Shown here piece by piece: positions 19,032 to 27,382 of a DNA stretch of 64,000 bases; the first letter of the stretch is position 1; every line of letters begins with the position of its first letter. The notes beneath the pieces were generated by a model. It worked only from the letters and a program-made list of their open reading frames with translations. It did no database searches and was not told the origin of the DNA. The translations under genes and the position numbers were made by a program. The DNA comes from an uncultured Thermoanaerobaculia bacterium (GTDB lineage: Bacteria > Acidobacteriota > Thermoanaerobaculia > Multivoradales > Multivoraceae). Location of the stretch: the NCBI GenBank assembly GCA_951812325.1, contig OX638294.1:1404859-1468858 (forward strand), given 5' to 3'.

Positions 19032-21107
19032 ATGAACCGCCGCACCGTCAGCGCGCTGGTCGGCAACGATCTGCGGCAGCTCGCCCGGAACCCCCGGGTG
19101 CTGGTGTTCGCCGTCGCGCTGCCACTCGTGATCTGGCCGCTGATGTGGTTCCTGACCTCCCTGACGACGGAGCGGCGGCAGGAGCGACTCGAGAGTCGAA
19201 CCTACACGTACGCCGTGGCCGAAGACCCGCGCGACGCGGAACACGCCGCCAACGCGAGGGCATGGCTCGAGCGCGCCTTGGCCGTCGTCGGCGAAGACGG
19301 TCAGGCCGACGAAGCCGACACGCCGGAGGCGCCCGCGGTTCGTTTCGAGCGCGTCGATGCGCCCGACGACTTCAAGGCCGCGCTCGACGAGGAGCAACTC
19401 CACGTCCACGTCGCGTGGGAAGCCGGGGCCGGCGACGGTTCGAACGAGAACGTGGACGTGGACAGCGAGACGCTCGGCAACGCCGGCGACCCCGCGCAGC
19501 GCATCGTCCTTTCCTACCGCGCGGACCTGGACGCCTCGGACGCCGCCGAGGGGTACCTGCGGCGAGCTCTCGAGCGGTCGCGGGTGGAGGTCCGCGAGAA
19601 ACGACTGGCGGCCGCCGGGTTCGAGGCGCCGCCCGAAGATCTGCTCCCGCTCGAGCGGATCGAAACCGCGAGCGAAGAACAGACTTCCGGGCTCCTGCTC
19701 GGACGCATCCTGACCGCGATCATCGTGATGATGATGCTCGCCGGCGGCTCGATCGTCGCCACCGACGCGCTGGCGGGCGAGAAGGAACGCGGCACGCTCG
19801 AAACCCTGCTGACCACTGCCGCCAGCCGGATCGAGATCGTCACCGCGAAGAACCTCTCGATTCTGACCGTCGCCTTCGCCACCAGCGTGCTCAACATCGC
19901 AAACATCGTCCTGTGGATGCAGCTCGACGTGATCCCGGCGCCGGCGGGCCTGAAGCTGGTCATCCCGGTCGGCGCGGCAATGCTGCTCCTGTTCCTGTAC
20001 GCGCCGGCCGCCGTGCTTCTCTCGAGCAGCCTGCTGCTCGTCTCGGGCCGGTCGAAGACCTACAAGGAAGCGCAGCTGCTGTTCGCGCCCGTCATGCTCG
20101 TCTTTCTGGCCGTCGCGGCGATTCCCGTGCTGCCCGGCATCGCGCTGCGCAGCGCGATCGTCGTCGTGCCGATCGCCAACCTCGGGGTCGCCGCCAGAGA
20201 GATCCTGACGGGGCAGTACGACTGGCCGCTGATCGCCGCCGCCTGGGCGGTGGCCGCCGCTGCCGCCGCCGTTCTCGCCCGCGCCTCGGTACGCGCGCTT
20301 TCGGCGGAAAAGCTGATCACGGCCAGCGACCTCGACGCCGCCGACCTGACCGGGGGCCCCGCCCTCTTCCCGCGCCGCGTCGGGCGGTGGTTCGCGGCGC
20401 TCTGGGCGCTGCTCCTGGTCTGGCAACTGAACGCAGGCGGCGGCATCGACGGTCGGCTGCTGATCGCGATCAACATGGCGATCTTCGGCGCCGCGGCGTG
20501 GCTGATCATCGCGCGCTACCGGCTGCCCGTCCGCGAGACGCTGTCGCTCAGGGCGCCGCCTCCGGCGGCCTGGCTCGGCGTCTTGATCGGCGTGCCGGCA
20601 GGCCTCCTCCTGGCCGACGGCGTCGTCCGCCTCGCGAGCCTGGCGATGCCGATTCCGGAGGAGTGGATCGAAGCGATGGCCGAGGCGTTCGGCGCGGACG
20701 TCCCGGTCTGGCAGACGCTCTTCTTCTTCGCCATCCTTCCGGGCATCTTCGAGGAGATCGCCTTCCGCGGCGTCCTGCTTCACGGTCTGAGGCGCCGGTT
20801 CGGACCCGTCCGGCTCGTGCTGGTTGCAGGCATCGCCTTCGGCTTCTTCCACGTCGACCTGTTTCGCATTCCGGGGACGTCCCTTCTCGGAGTCCTCCTG
20901 GTGATCGCCGTCCTTCGCTCCGGGTCGATCTACCCCGCGATGGCCTGGCACGCCCTGCACAACGCCGTTGCCCTCGGCAGCGCCCGGATCGAGCACATCC
21001 GGCTTCCCGAGCAACCGACCTGGTGGCACTACGTCCTGGCCACCCTGGCGATCCTCGCGGCCTTCCGGCTGATGGCGGGGCCGTTCCAAAGTCGGGAACT
21101 TCGGTGA
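19032..21107 (+). CDS. ABC-2 permease (NatB-like) fused to a CPBP/CAAX-type intramembrane protease
   Basis: 691 residues. The first two thirds repeat the NatB layout: N-terminal helix, large loop to about residue 225, membrane helices, and the signature TDALAGEKERGTLETLL. The C-terminal third is a CPBP (Abi/CAAX protease) domain with its three motifs: FEEIAFRGVLL, FGFFHVDLFR and HALHNA. So exporter and intramembrane protease are one polypeptide. It follows the ATPase after a 273-base gap filled by two repeats. CPBP domains process prenylated proteins in eukaryotes and often act in peptide maturation or immunity in bacteria, so export with cleavage of a small peptide is possible. Confidence 0.87.
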   Translation: MNRRTVSALVGNDLRQLARNPRVLVFAVALPLVIWPLMWFLTSLTTERRQERLESRTYTYAVAEDPRDAEHAANARAWLERALAVVGEDGQADEADTPEAPAVRFERVDAPDDFKAALDEEQLHVHVAWEAGAGDGSNENVDVDSETLGNAGDPAQRIVLSYRADLDASDAAEGYLRRALERSRVEVREKRLAAAGFEAPPEDLLPLERIETASEEQTSGLLLGRILTAIIVMMMLAGGSIVATDALAGEKERGTLETLLTTAASRIEIVTAKNLSILTVAFATSVLNIANIVLWMQLDVIPAPAGLKLVIPVGAAMLLLFLYAPAAVLLSSSLLLVSGRSKTYKEAQLLFAPVMLVFLAVAAIPVLPGIALRSAIVVVPIANLGVAAREILTGQYDWPLIAAAWAVAAAAAAVLARASVRALSAEKLITASDLDAADLTGGPALFPRRVGRWFAALWALLLVWQLNAGGGIDGRLLIAINMAIFGAAAWLIIARYRLPVRETLSLRAPPPAAWLGVLIGVPAGLLLADGVVRLASLAMPIPEEWIEAMAEAFGADVPVWQTLFFFAILPGIFEEIAFRGVLLHGLRRRFGPVRLVLVAGIAFGFFHVDLFRIPGTSLLGVLLVIAVLRSGSIYPAMAWHALHNAVALGSARIEHIRLPEQPTWWHYVLATLAILAAFRLMAGPFQSRELR

Positions 21108-21228
21108 CCGATGCGAGGAAACACTCCGGAATCGGCAACTCGGCGCCGGCACGGCTCTCGCCCCTCGGCAATGAAGGCCTCCCGCCCGCGCCCAACGTGG
21201 AGCGCTGGACTTTGGAATGGTCCTGCCG
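21083..21228. repeat. MITE-like sequence with ISAs1-related ends
   Basis: CCGTTCCAAAGTC at 21083-21095 (inside the last codons of the preceding gene) is inverted as GACTTTGGAATGG at 21208-21220. The right part GACTTTGGAATGGTCCTG is the exact reverse complement of 63260-63277 and differs by one base from 44204-44221, both in ISAs1 element ends. A related but diverged copy of the interior is at 32115-32205. Confidence 0.55.
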
Positions 21229-21266
21229 GCTGATCGATTCGTCGAAGCGGAGCGACGAGCCTTGAG

Positions 21267-22067
21267 CTAGTTGACCCAGGGGCCGCGGCGCACGCTGTCG
21301 TCTTCGTCCTTCGGCTTCTTGCCGCCGGGAACGACGCGGAAGCGGCGGCGCCCACGGTTCAGCTTCTGCTTCACGTACCAGCGCTCGTAGCGGAGCTGAA
21401 TCTCGCGCATCAGACCCTTCGTGCGCCCGGGTCGCAGGAGGACGAACACGGCGCCAATCGCCGTGCAGATGCCGAGGAAGCCGGCGAAGTCGGATGTGGC
21501 CAGAAAGCCGATCCAGGCGAACGCGATCTCGATCCAGATGAACCACCGCGCCCTGATCGGAAGCACGAAGAACAGCATGATCGTCGCATCGCGCCGGATG
21601 ACGGCGAAACCCGTGATGGCGATCGCCAGCAGCATCCGCTGGCCCTGCATGAGGACGAAGGCCGTCGGCCCTCCGCCCCCCGCGGATTCGAGCAACACCT
21701 GGACCAGACAGGCCACCAGAGCGGCGGCGCCCGCCGACATCCAGAGCAGGTTCCAGAAACGCTGGCGGCCCAGCGCCCAGCGCAGATCGCCAGCGAACAT
21801 GTAGAAGAACAGGAGTTCCAGCAGGAACCAGATCGACGGCCCGCCAAAGCCCGCCGCCGGGTAGGTCACGAGCTGCCAGAGCATCCCCTGCTGCCACACG
21901 GAACTCGACAGGCGCATCAGGTCCGGCACCAGGGCCAGCCCGGGCAGGAACTGCATCGAGAAGGTGACGAAGAGCACCGCCACGAGCAGCAGGAGATCGC
22001 GCGCGTGCGGCCCGGAAAGGCCACCGAAGTTCATTCGGCGCGCATAAGGTCCTCCGCCCATCGTCAT
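21267..22067 (-). CDS. rhomboid-like membrane protein lacking the catalytic serine motif
   Basis: 266-residue protein with about six membrane helices. The helix order and ELLFFYMFAGDLRWALG resemble rhomboid proteins (helices 1-3), but the place of the GxSG motif reads GPTAFVLMQG, and no matching catalytic histidine context is clear. The cytoplasmic tail is very basic (RGRRRFRVVPGGKKPK). The ATG at 22067 (MTMGGGPYARRM) was chosen; the frame is open to 22232 but that part overlaps the divergent gene. Probably a rhomboid pseudoprotease with a binding or chaperone role. Confidence 0.7.
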   Translation of the reverse strand: MTMGGGPYARRMNFGGLSGPHARDLLLLVAVLFVTFSMQFLPGLALVPDLMRLSSSVWQQGMLWQLVTYPAAGFGGPSIWFLLELLFFYMFAGDLRWALGRQRFWNLLWMSAGAAALVACLVQVLLESAGGGGPTAFVLMQGQRMLLAIAITGFAVIRRDATIMLFFVLPIRARWFIWIEIAFAWIGFLATSDFAGFLGICTAIGAVFVLLRPGRTKGLMREIQLRYERWYVKQKLNRGRRRFRVVPGGKKPKDEDDSVRRGPWVN

Positions 22068-22128
22068 GGCGCAGGGATTGTAGCCACGACCGATTCTCCG
22101 GCGGCCGCGGCGCTGCCCCAAAACGGCG

Positions 22129-22134
22129 TACAAT
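22129..22134 (+). promoter_or_regulatory. possible -10 box for the HD hydrolase gene
   Basis: TACAAT lies 31 bases before the ATG at 22165 in the short divergent intergenic region. No good -35 box is visible. Confidence 0.3.
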
Positions 22135-22164
22135 CGCAGGCTATGGAACGGGAGGGCGACGAAG

Positions 22165-22758
22165 ATGGACCGGGAAGCAGCCTGGAAGACAGTGCAGGAG
22201 TTCGTGGCCGCCCCGGGGCTGCGGGGGCACATGCTCGCCGTGGAAGGGGCGATGCGCTGGTACGCCCAACGGCTCGGCGGCGACCCGGAGGCTTGGGGCC
22301 TTGCCGGACTCCTTCACGACTTCGACTGGGAGATCCACCCGACTCTCGAGCAGCACCCGGCGGACGGCGCCGCAATCCTCCGCGAACGCGGTCTGGACGA
22401 GGACATCATCCGCACGATCCTCTCGCACAACACGGAGGGGACCGGCGTCGAGCGGGAGACCTCGCGCGACTACGCGCTGCTGGCCTGCGACGAGATCACC
22501 GGCCTGATCAGCGCCGCCGCCCTGATCCGACCGAGCAAGGACGTGCGCGACGTCCCGCTCAAGTCGGTCCGCAAGCGCTGGAAGCAGCGGGCCTTCGCCG
22601 CCGGCGTCGACCGCGCGCACGTCGAGGAAGTCACCGCCGACTTCAGCCGCGAGTGCTTCGACGGCGAGCTCGAACTGTGGCAGCACGCCGGCAACGTGCT
22701 GGCGGCGATGCAGGGCATCGCCGCGGAGCTCAAGCTCGACGGACGCCTGGCGAAATGA
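22165..22758 (+). CDS. HD-domain metal-dependent hydrolase
   Basis: 197-residue protein of the HD superfamily (small, HDIG-like). HMLAVEGAM supplies the first His, LAGLLHDFDWE the HD pair, and LSHNTEG and LACDEITGL the later ligands. Such stand-alone HD proteins hydrolyse phosphate esters or nucleotides; the exact substrate is unknown. GGAGGGCG precedes the ATG. Its stop overlaps the start of the sulfatase (ATGA), so the two are translated together. Confidence 0.85.
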   Translation: MDREAAWKTVQEFVAAPGLRGHMLAVEGAMRWYAQRLGGDPEAWGLAGLLHDFDWEIHPTLEQHPADGAAILRERGLDEDIIRTILSHNTEGTGVERETSRDYALLACDEITGLISAAALIRPSKDVRDVPLKSVRKRWKQRAFAAGVDRAHVEEVTADFSRECFDGELELWQHAGNVLAAMQGIAAELKLDGRLAK

Positions 22759-24212
22759 TCTTGCTGGCTCTGTTGGCGTTGCTCGCGGGGGCCGCAGCGG
22801 CGCAACAACCCGCCGCCCGCCCCAACATCCTCTGGATCGACATCGACGACCAGTCGCCCTGGTACTCGAGCTACGGGCACGACCTCGTCGAAACGCCCAA
22901 CATCGACGCGCTGGCGCGACAGGGCGTGCTGTTCGAGCGGGCGTACGCGCCGACGCCGGTGTGCAGCCCGACCCGTTCTTCGCTGATCACCGGCAGCTAC
23001 GCGATTCGGATCGGGGCGCACGACCATCGTTCGGGGCGAGTTCCCGGCTACCGGATCCATCTGCCGGAAGGGGTCGTGACCGTTCCAGAACTGTTCCGGG
23101 CCGCGGGCTACGTGACCTACAACGCGGGCAAGGACGACTTCAACTTCACCTACGACCGCACGAGGCTCTACACGATCGGCCCCGAGCCCTCGGAAATCCC
23201 GTCATATAAGGGCCCGCAGGGCGGCGGACACTGGCGCGACGTGTCCGAGGGCAAGCCGTTCTTCGGTCAGTTGAAGGTGTCCGGCGGCAAGAGCGTCGCG
23301 GACATCGCCGAGGAAGTCAGGGCGCTCGGCCTTGAACCCGTGGCGCCGGCGGACGTGCCGGCGCCGGCCCAGTATCCCGACATTCCCCAGGTGCGCCGGC
23401 ACATCGCCAACCACTACAACTCGATCCTGCGCACGGATGCCGAGGTAGGCAAGCTCGTCGCGCAGTTGAAGGCCGACGGACTCTGGGACAGCACGATCCT
23501 TGTGCTCTTCTCGGACCACGGTTCGGATCTGCCCCGGAGCAAGGAGTTCTCCTACGACGAAGGCTTGCGGATACCGCTGATCGTCGTCGCGCCGGGACTC
23601 GCGGAGGTGGTGAAGCCCGGCACGCGACGGGCCGACCTGGTCAACCTGATGGACGTCGCTGCCACCTCTCTGGCGCTCGCCGGCCTCGAGGTGCCAGGGT
23701 TCATGGACGCGCGGAACATCTTCGGTCCCAACTACCGCCGCGACTACGTGTTCACCTCCGCCGACCGCATGGCGAACGTCATCGACCGGGTCCGATCGGT
23801 CGTGGGGCCGCGCTTCCACTACATCAGGAACTTCATGCTGGACAGACCGCTGATCAACTGGGGCCACCGGGAGATGATCGACCTCGCGCGCGATCCGGAT
23901 GACAGCAGTTTCCTGACGATCCGGCGATTGGCCGAGGAAGGCAAGCTGACGCCCGCCCAGGCCGCGCCCTACGGACAACGCGTCGCCGAAGAACTCTACG
24001 ATCTCGAGAACGATCCGGACGAAGTGGTCAACCTGGCCGAAGATCCCGCCCATGCCGACGTGCTGAACGAGATGCGCGCAGCGCTGGCAGACTGGATCGA
24101 AGACACCGACGACCAGGGCCAGTACCCCAGGTCCCGGGCCGCGATGGACGAGATCACGGAGCGCTTCGCCACGGACTGGCTTCGAAGCCCCGAGTTCCGC
24201 GATCTACCGTAG
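22755..24212 (+). CDS. secreted sulfatase
   Basis: 485-residue arylsulfatase-type enzyme. Signal peptide MILLALLALLAGAAAAQQ, then NILWIDIDDQ with metal-binding aspartates, and the formylglycine motif CSPTRSS with the modified Cys at residue 70. LFSDHGSDLPRSKEF carries the second metal site. It needs a formylglycine-generating enzyme, not found in this window. Likely desulfates a glycan or aromatic ester in the periplasm. The ATG at 22755 overlaps the HD gene stop; the longer upstream frame is the shadow of that gene. Confidence 0.92.
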   Translation: MILLALLALLAGAAAAQQPAARPNILWIDIDDQSPWYSSYGHDLVETPNIDALARQGVLFERAYAPTPVCSPTRSSLITGSYAIRIGAHDHRSGRVPGYRIHLPEGVVTVPELFRAAGYVTYNAGKDDFNFTYDRTRLYTIGPEPSEIPSYKGPQGGGHWRDVSEGKPFFGQLKVSGGKSVADIAEEVRALGLEPVAPADVPAPAQYPDIPQVRRHIANHYNSILRTDAEVGKLVAQLKADGLWDSTILVLFSDHGSDLPRSKEFSYDEGLRIPLIVVAPGLAEVVKPGTRRADLVNLMDVAATSLALAGLEVPGFMDARNIFGPNYRRDYVFTSADRMANVIDRVRSVVGPRFHYIRNFMLDRPLINWGHREMIDLARDPDDSSFLTIRRLAEEGKLTPAQAAPYGQRVAEELYDLENDPDEVVNLAEDPAHADVLNEMRAALADWIEDTDDQGQYPRSRAAMDEITERFATDWLRSPEFRDLP

Positions 24213-24375
24213 GGAAGACACTGTCGTCGCCTGAAGCGCGCCGTCGCCTGTGCCCGATACAGAGCCCTTTGGAGCATAGCGGCCGGGCTCGAATTCGACG
24301 GGCGACGGGCGAAGTAGGGGCCGGCAACCGCCCGCCGAAGCGTCAACGGTCTGTGGCGCTCCGTCGGGCCACTAC

Positions 24376-24415
24376 TTGACATTGTCGTGTTCATAGAGTC
24401 AGAATGCTGACATTC
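24376..24415 (+). promoter_or_regulatory. promoter with nested inverted repeats upstream of the XRE gene
   Basis: TTGACA at 24376-24381, then an 18-bp spacer and CAGAAT at 24400-24405 (four of six -10 matches). Two overlapping palindromes cover the -10: GTCAG-AATG-CTGAC (24398-24411) and GAATG-CTGA-CATTC (24402-24415). This is a good candidate for autoregulation by the downstream HTH protein, whose ATG is 83 bases from the -10. Confidence 0.6.
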
Positions 24416-24487
24416 GAGGCTTGGATGAGTGACGGACCACACCGCAGCCTGCCGCTTGAACGCGACTATCCAGGATGTTGAAAGCAC

Positions 24488-25741
24488 ATGAACAAGAGTG
24501 GAACGCCTTCCTCGACTCCCTCGGCCCAGGCGCCTTCGTTACACGCTGGGCGACTCGCTTTCGCTAGCCAAGGGCCGGCTCTCGACGCGACTGAAGTCGG
24601 TCGACGGCTGAGGAACGCCCGCGAGGCAGCGGGTATGACGCAAGCACAAGCCGCGGCCGCTATTCGAGTCGCACGGACGACACTCCTGGCCATCGAGAAG
24701 GGACAGCGCCGCTGGCAGCCCGCCGAGCTTCAGCGGCTCGCAGTGGCCTATGGCACGTCCGCGAACGAACTCTTGCGGCGCGAATCCGTGCATGTCGACC
24801 TTGCGCCCCGGTTCCGGAAGGATGGCCGGTACGTAGACGTGGAAGCCGGCAAGGCGGCCCGGATACTGGTAGGTCTGGTCCGCGCAGAGGTAGAGCTCGA
24901 GAATCTCCTCGGCGTCCAACGGCCCAGCAACTACCCCGCCGAACGCCCTCTCCTCGCGGGAGACGTCCGGAGCCAGGCCGAGAGCGATGCTCTCGAACTC
25001 CGCCAGCGCATCGGCTTGGGTCTGGCGCCCGTTCGCGACGTCGAGAACCTGCTTGAACTCGAGTTCGGAGTGCGCGTTTACGTGCCTCCGCTCCCCTCCC
25101 GGATCTCTGGCCTCTTCGCCTACGACGTCGAAGTCGGAGCGTGCGTCCTGTTGAACGCGAACCACCCGATGACCAGGCGCGCTCTTACCGCGGTTCACGA
25201 GCTGGCCCATCTGGTCTCCGTTCGCGACGCGACAAGCATCCACTTCCGCGACGACCGGCCGAAGTCCCGAGCGGAGTTCTATGCCGACGCATTTGCCCGA
25301 ACGTTCCTGATGCCGCCGAGAACCGTCATTGAGAAGTTCCGCGCGTACACGTCGGGGTTCTCCACTCTGACTTACCGCCACGTCATCCTGTTGAGCGACA
25401 CCTTCGGCGTCTCGCGCGAGGCAATGGTCCGCCGCATCGAGGAACTGAAGCTCGTTCCGGCCGGCGCATGGAACTGGTTCCAGGCGAATGGCGGCATTAC
25501 CGACAAACAGGCGCTAGAGGTTCTTGGCGGGCCTGCGGCCGTCAAGACCGGTACCGCTCAATCGGGGCACTACATACCCCCCCGCATCGCCGCGCTCGCG
25601 GCCGAGGCGCACCGTCAGGAACTTCTCAGCGAGGGACAACTGGCACGCCTCCTGGAGCTCGATCGGGTAGCCCTCCGTGAGGTGCTCGACAAAGAAGCTG
25701 CGGAGGGCGAACCAAGTGCCGCCACGCCACTTTCTCTATAG
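24488..25741 (+). CDS. XRE helix-turn-helix regulator fused to ImmA/IrrE zinc peptidase
   Basis: 417 residues. Residues about 35-95 form an XRE/Cro HTH (VGRRLRNAREAAGMTQAQ ... TTLLAIEKGQRRW). The middle and C-terminal part is an ImmA/IrrE (COG2856) metallopeptidase with HELAH at 237-241 and a downstream EFYADAFARTFLMP segment with the third ligand. Such proteins act as repressors inactivated by proteolysis or as antitoxin-like partners. The stop lies 26 bases inside the next gene, a PIN-domain protein. The upstream palindromes suggest autoregulation. GC looks a little lower than the neighbours. Confidence 0.9.
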   Translation: MNKSGTPSSTPSAQAPSLHAGRLAFASQGPALDATEVGRRLRNAREAAGMTQAQAAAAIRVARTTLLAIEKGQRRWQPAELQRLAVAYGTSANELLRRESVHVDLAPRFRKDGRYVDVEAGKAARILVGLVRAEVELENLLGVQRPSNYPAERPLLAGDVRSQAESDALELRQRIGLGLAPVRDVENLLELEFGVRVYVPPLPSRISGLFAYDVEVGACVLLNANHPMTRRALTAVHELAHLVSVRDATSIHFRDDRPKSRAEFYADAFARTFLMPPRTVIEKFRAYTSGFSTLTYRHVILLSDTFGVSREAMVRRIEELKLVPAGAWNWFQANGGITDKQALEVLGGPAAVKTGTAQSGHYIPPRIAALAAEAHRQELLSEGQLARLLELDRVALREVLDKEAAEGEPSAATPLSL

Positions 25742-26399
25742 CTTCACCGGCCCGGTGGTCGCGGACACGAGCGTCGTCATCAACCTGAACGCCACCGGGT
25801 GTTCGAAGGTTCTCCTCGCCGCCTTACCGAACCAGATTCTCGTTGCAGAGCAGGTTGTGTTGGAGCTCCAGGACCAGCGAAGCCGCCAGCACCACGACGG
25901 GAAGATGCTCTCCGACCTGGTGGCCCTCGATCTCATCAAGGTGGTAGCCCTTGAAGAAAACGGCCACCAGGTCTTCGGCGAACTGGTCAGCGGAGCCGCG
26001 GTTGCGACCCTGGACGACGGCGAGGCCGCCACTATCGCCGCTGCTCTCGAACAAGGTGGCCTCGCAATGATCGATGAGCGAAAGGCCCTGAACATATGCG
26101 CATCGCGGTTTGAGGAACTCCACACCGCCACCACTGTCGATCTGCTGCGCCATCCCCGAATACAGGAGGCCCTGCCGAGGGATGGACTAGCCGACGCAGT
26201 CTTCAACGCCGCCTACAGGGCACGCATGCGAGTTCAGCATCATCATGGCGAGTGGGTCTTGGACCTGATCGGTCGCAAGCGAGCAGGCTTGTGCAGCGCC
26301 CTCAACAGAATCTTGCGGAGCACAGGCCCGCAAGGAGCACCGCCCGCCAGTGAGGTGCATGAGGAACGAACGCCCTACGGTCTCGGTAGCCGTCTCTGA
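25716..26399 (+). CDS. PIN-like (DUF3368-type) putative toxin
   Basis: 227-residue protein. [15 protein letters not shown] has the first PIN aspartate, [17 protein letters not shown] the conserved DxGE helix, and [14 protein letters not shown] the second acidic cluster, a layout like DUF3368 PIN nucleases. GGAGGGCGAACCAA precedes the GTG at 25716, which overlaps the XRE-ImmA gene by 26 bases, so coupled expression is expected. The C-terminal 70 residues beyond the PIN core are not recognised. Likely an RNase toxin held by its neighbour; activity is inferred only. Confidence 0.78.
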   Translation: MPPRHFLYSFTGPVVADTSVVINLNATGCSKVLLAALPNQILVAEQVVLELQDQRSRQHHDGKMLSDLVALDLIKVVALEENGHQVFGELVSGAAVATLDDGEAATIAAALEQGGLAMIDERKALNICASRFEELHTATTVDLLRHPRIQEALPRDGLADAVFNAAYRARMRVQHHHGEWVLDLIGRKRAGLCSALNRILRSTGPQGAPPASEVHEERTPYGLGSRL

Positions 26400-26577
26400 C
26401 GGCCTCTCGCCGCTGCCCATGCGTGACAAACTGCGACCATCCGGTTCCCGCGAATCAGCCGACCGGCGACACTTCCACCAGTCTGCATCCACCTGCACCC
26501 GGCAGCGGACAGCGCCAGAGCCAAGCCCCGGGTGACACTCAGTGCCGGAAGGGCGAGTATCGCGATCTGAACCACGG

Positions 26578-27382
26578 TCACACCCTCGGCGGATACCGGC
26601 TCTCCACGTACTCCCCGACGATCCGGGTGAACTGCTCCGAGAGTTCCGCCGCGGTGCCGCGCAGCGTCGTGAACTGGCGTCCGTCGACGTAGACCGGGCA
26701 GGTCGGGGCCTCGCCGGCGCCCGGCAGCGAGATGCCGACGTCCGCGGCCTTCGACTCGCCGGGACCGTTCACGACGCAGCCCATCACGGCCAGCTTCAGC
26801 TCCTCGACGCCTTCGTAGCGGTCGCGCCACTCGGGCATCCTGTTGTCGATGAAGTCCTCGACTTGCAAGGCCAGCTCCTGAAAGGTCGTGCTGGTCGTTC
26901 GGCCGCAGCCGGGGCAGGCGGTGACGCTGGGCGCGAAGGCGCGCAGTCCCAGTGACTGCAGGAGCTCGCGGCAGGCCTGGACCTCCTCGCGCCGGTCGCC
27001 GCCGGGGCGCGGCGTCAGCGAGACGCGGATCGTGTCGCCGATGCCCTCCGCCAGCAGGACGGACATCGCCAACGACGACCACACCAGGCCCTTGATGCCC
27101 ATGCCGGCCTCGGTCAGGCCGAGGTGTAGCGGCTGCCGCGTCGACGTTCACGGTGATCCGCACCAACTCGGCGCCGGCCTCCGCCAGCGCCAGCGCCTGG
27201 GCCGTCGTCGCGTCGACGTCCGCGGTGTCCGTGCTCGTCATCGACTGGACGACCACCGGCGCCCCGCCGCCGACGACCACGCCGCCGATGTCGACCGGGT
27301 GGGTCGTGCTGCGATGCGTTCTCGGCGCTCCGACCGCCTTGACGGTCCGCAGGTTACAGCACGGGCTAGTATCACCGCCCAT
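26578..27382 (-). pseudogene. ispG: ispG with a large internal deletion
   Basis: Remains of 4-hydroxy-3-methylbut-2-enyl-diphosphate synthase (MEP pathway). The 5' part (27382 to about 27147) encodes the N-terminus with [20 protein letters not shown] and ends near [11 protein letters not shown]. At about 27135-27147 it jumps, in another frame, to [15 protein letters not shown] and continues to a normal C-terminus with the Fe-S cysteines ([21 protein letters not shown]) at 26578. Compared with E. coli IspG about 150 residues are missing and the frames do not match. The start overlaps the divergent gene start by two bases. A real decay, or an assembly deletion. Confidence 0.82.
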
